The notes under the pieces were generated by a model. The model did no database searches, had not been told where the DNA came from, and was given only the letters and a program-made list of their open reading frames with translations. From Oscillospiraceae bacterium (GTDB lineage: Bacteria > Bacillota_A > Clostridia > Oscillospirales > Oscillospiraceae): a stretch of DNA of 14,596 nucleotides. Made by a program: the position numbers and the translations under genes. This document shows, in pieces, positions 14,500 through 14,596 of the stretch (its first letter is position 1; each line of letters opens with the position of its first letter). The stretch spans positions 492 through 15,087 of the forward strand of contig CADAPN010000032.1 in NCBI GenBank assembly GCA_902789835.1. The letters run 5' to 3'.

Positions 14500-14596
14500 A
14501 TCGAGTAGGAGGGGCTGAGTAAGCCCCGACCTCTCACACCACCGTGCGTACCGTTCGGTACACGGCGGTTCAACCGCATAAGTGCAGAGACTCGTA
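14500..14596 (-). mobile_element. 3' end (domains V and VI) of a group II intron, probably class C, running off the right edge
   Basis: On the minus strand, 14569-14538 folds as domain V: 9 bp (14561-14569 with 14538-14546), a 2-nt bulge (14547-14548) on the 3' strand, 4 bp (14557-14560 with 14549-14552) and a 4-nt loop. It has a G-T wobble inside a C-G-C triad, as in class C introns. Domain VI follows: stem GGGGCT/AGCCCC (14522-14527, 14511-14516), closing TCG/CGA and a bulge holding a candidate branch A. The 3' splice site is placed after GAT at 14500 by the R-A-Y rule. The reverse transcriptase/maturase would be encoded beyond the window. One frame (14596-14570) ends in TGA just before domain V and might be its last codons, but that is weak. 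The intron lies on the same strand as, and upstream of, the S41 gene. Confidence 0.8.

Noticed and set aside
14379..14579. 66-codon minus-strand ORF at the right edge
   Set aside because: It spans the group II intron domain V/VI, the splice junction and the S41 promoter, so it is not a plausible protein.

Overview
The window looks like chromosomal DNA from a GC-rich, low-oxygen Firmicute, most likely a gut clostridium. This is an inference. It rests on strong AAGGAG-type ribosome binding sites, Gram-positive lipoproteins with Ala/Pro/Ser-rich linkers, a TRAM-less RlmD/RlmCD-type methyltransferase, and a bile-salt-hydrolase-type N-terminus at the left edge. No rRNA, tRNA or CRISPR array was seen.

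Left block, minus strand (1-1319): an rRNA uracil methyltransferase gene (150-1319), followed downstream by the first 28 codons of a choloylglycine/bile salt hydrolase family gene that runs off the left edge (1-85). A divergent intergenic region (1320-1613) carries a promoter in each direction.

Opp/Dpp block, plus strand (1614-5792): a tight operon for a peptide/nickel-family ABC importer, made of a lipoprotein binding protein, two permeases and one ATPase. The second ATPase normal for this family (OppF/DppF) is absent, and the one present is short.

Leader block (5793-6151): a near-consensus promoter, about 240 nt of potentially structured leader, then a terminator hairpin with a T-rich tail immediately upstream of the next gene's ribosome binding site. 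A segment at 6057-6064 can pair with the left arm of that terminator. This is the architecture of transcription attenuation or of a riboswitch, and I cannot assign it to a known class.

Pot block, plus strand (6152-12169): a PII-family signal protein without the uridylylated Tyr51, then PotA, PotB and PotC homologues, an amidohydrolase-3 (YtcJ-like) enzyme and a PotD-like binding lipoprotein, closed by a strong terminator at 12228-12274. The layout suggests import of a nitrogenous compound (polyamine-like, or an amide derivative), intracellular hydrolysis, and energy or nitrogen gating by the PII protein.

Right block, minus strand (12288-14596): a secreted S41 peptidase of the tricorn-like His/Ser type converges on the pot operon. 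Upstream of it, at the right edge, lie domains V and VI, the 3' end, of a group II intron that looks like class C; its body and any reverse transcriptase would lie beyond the window.

Most worth a second look are the PII-PotABC-amidohydrolase-PotD operon and its leader RNA.
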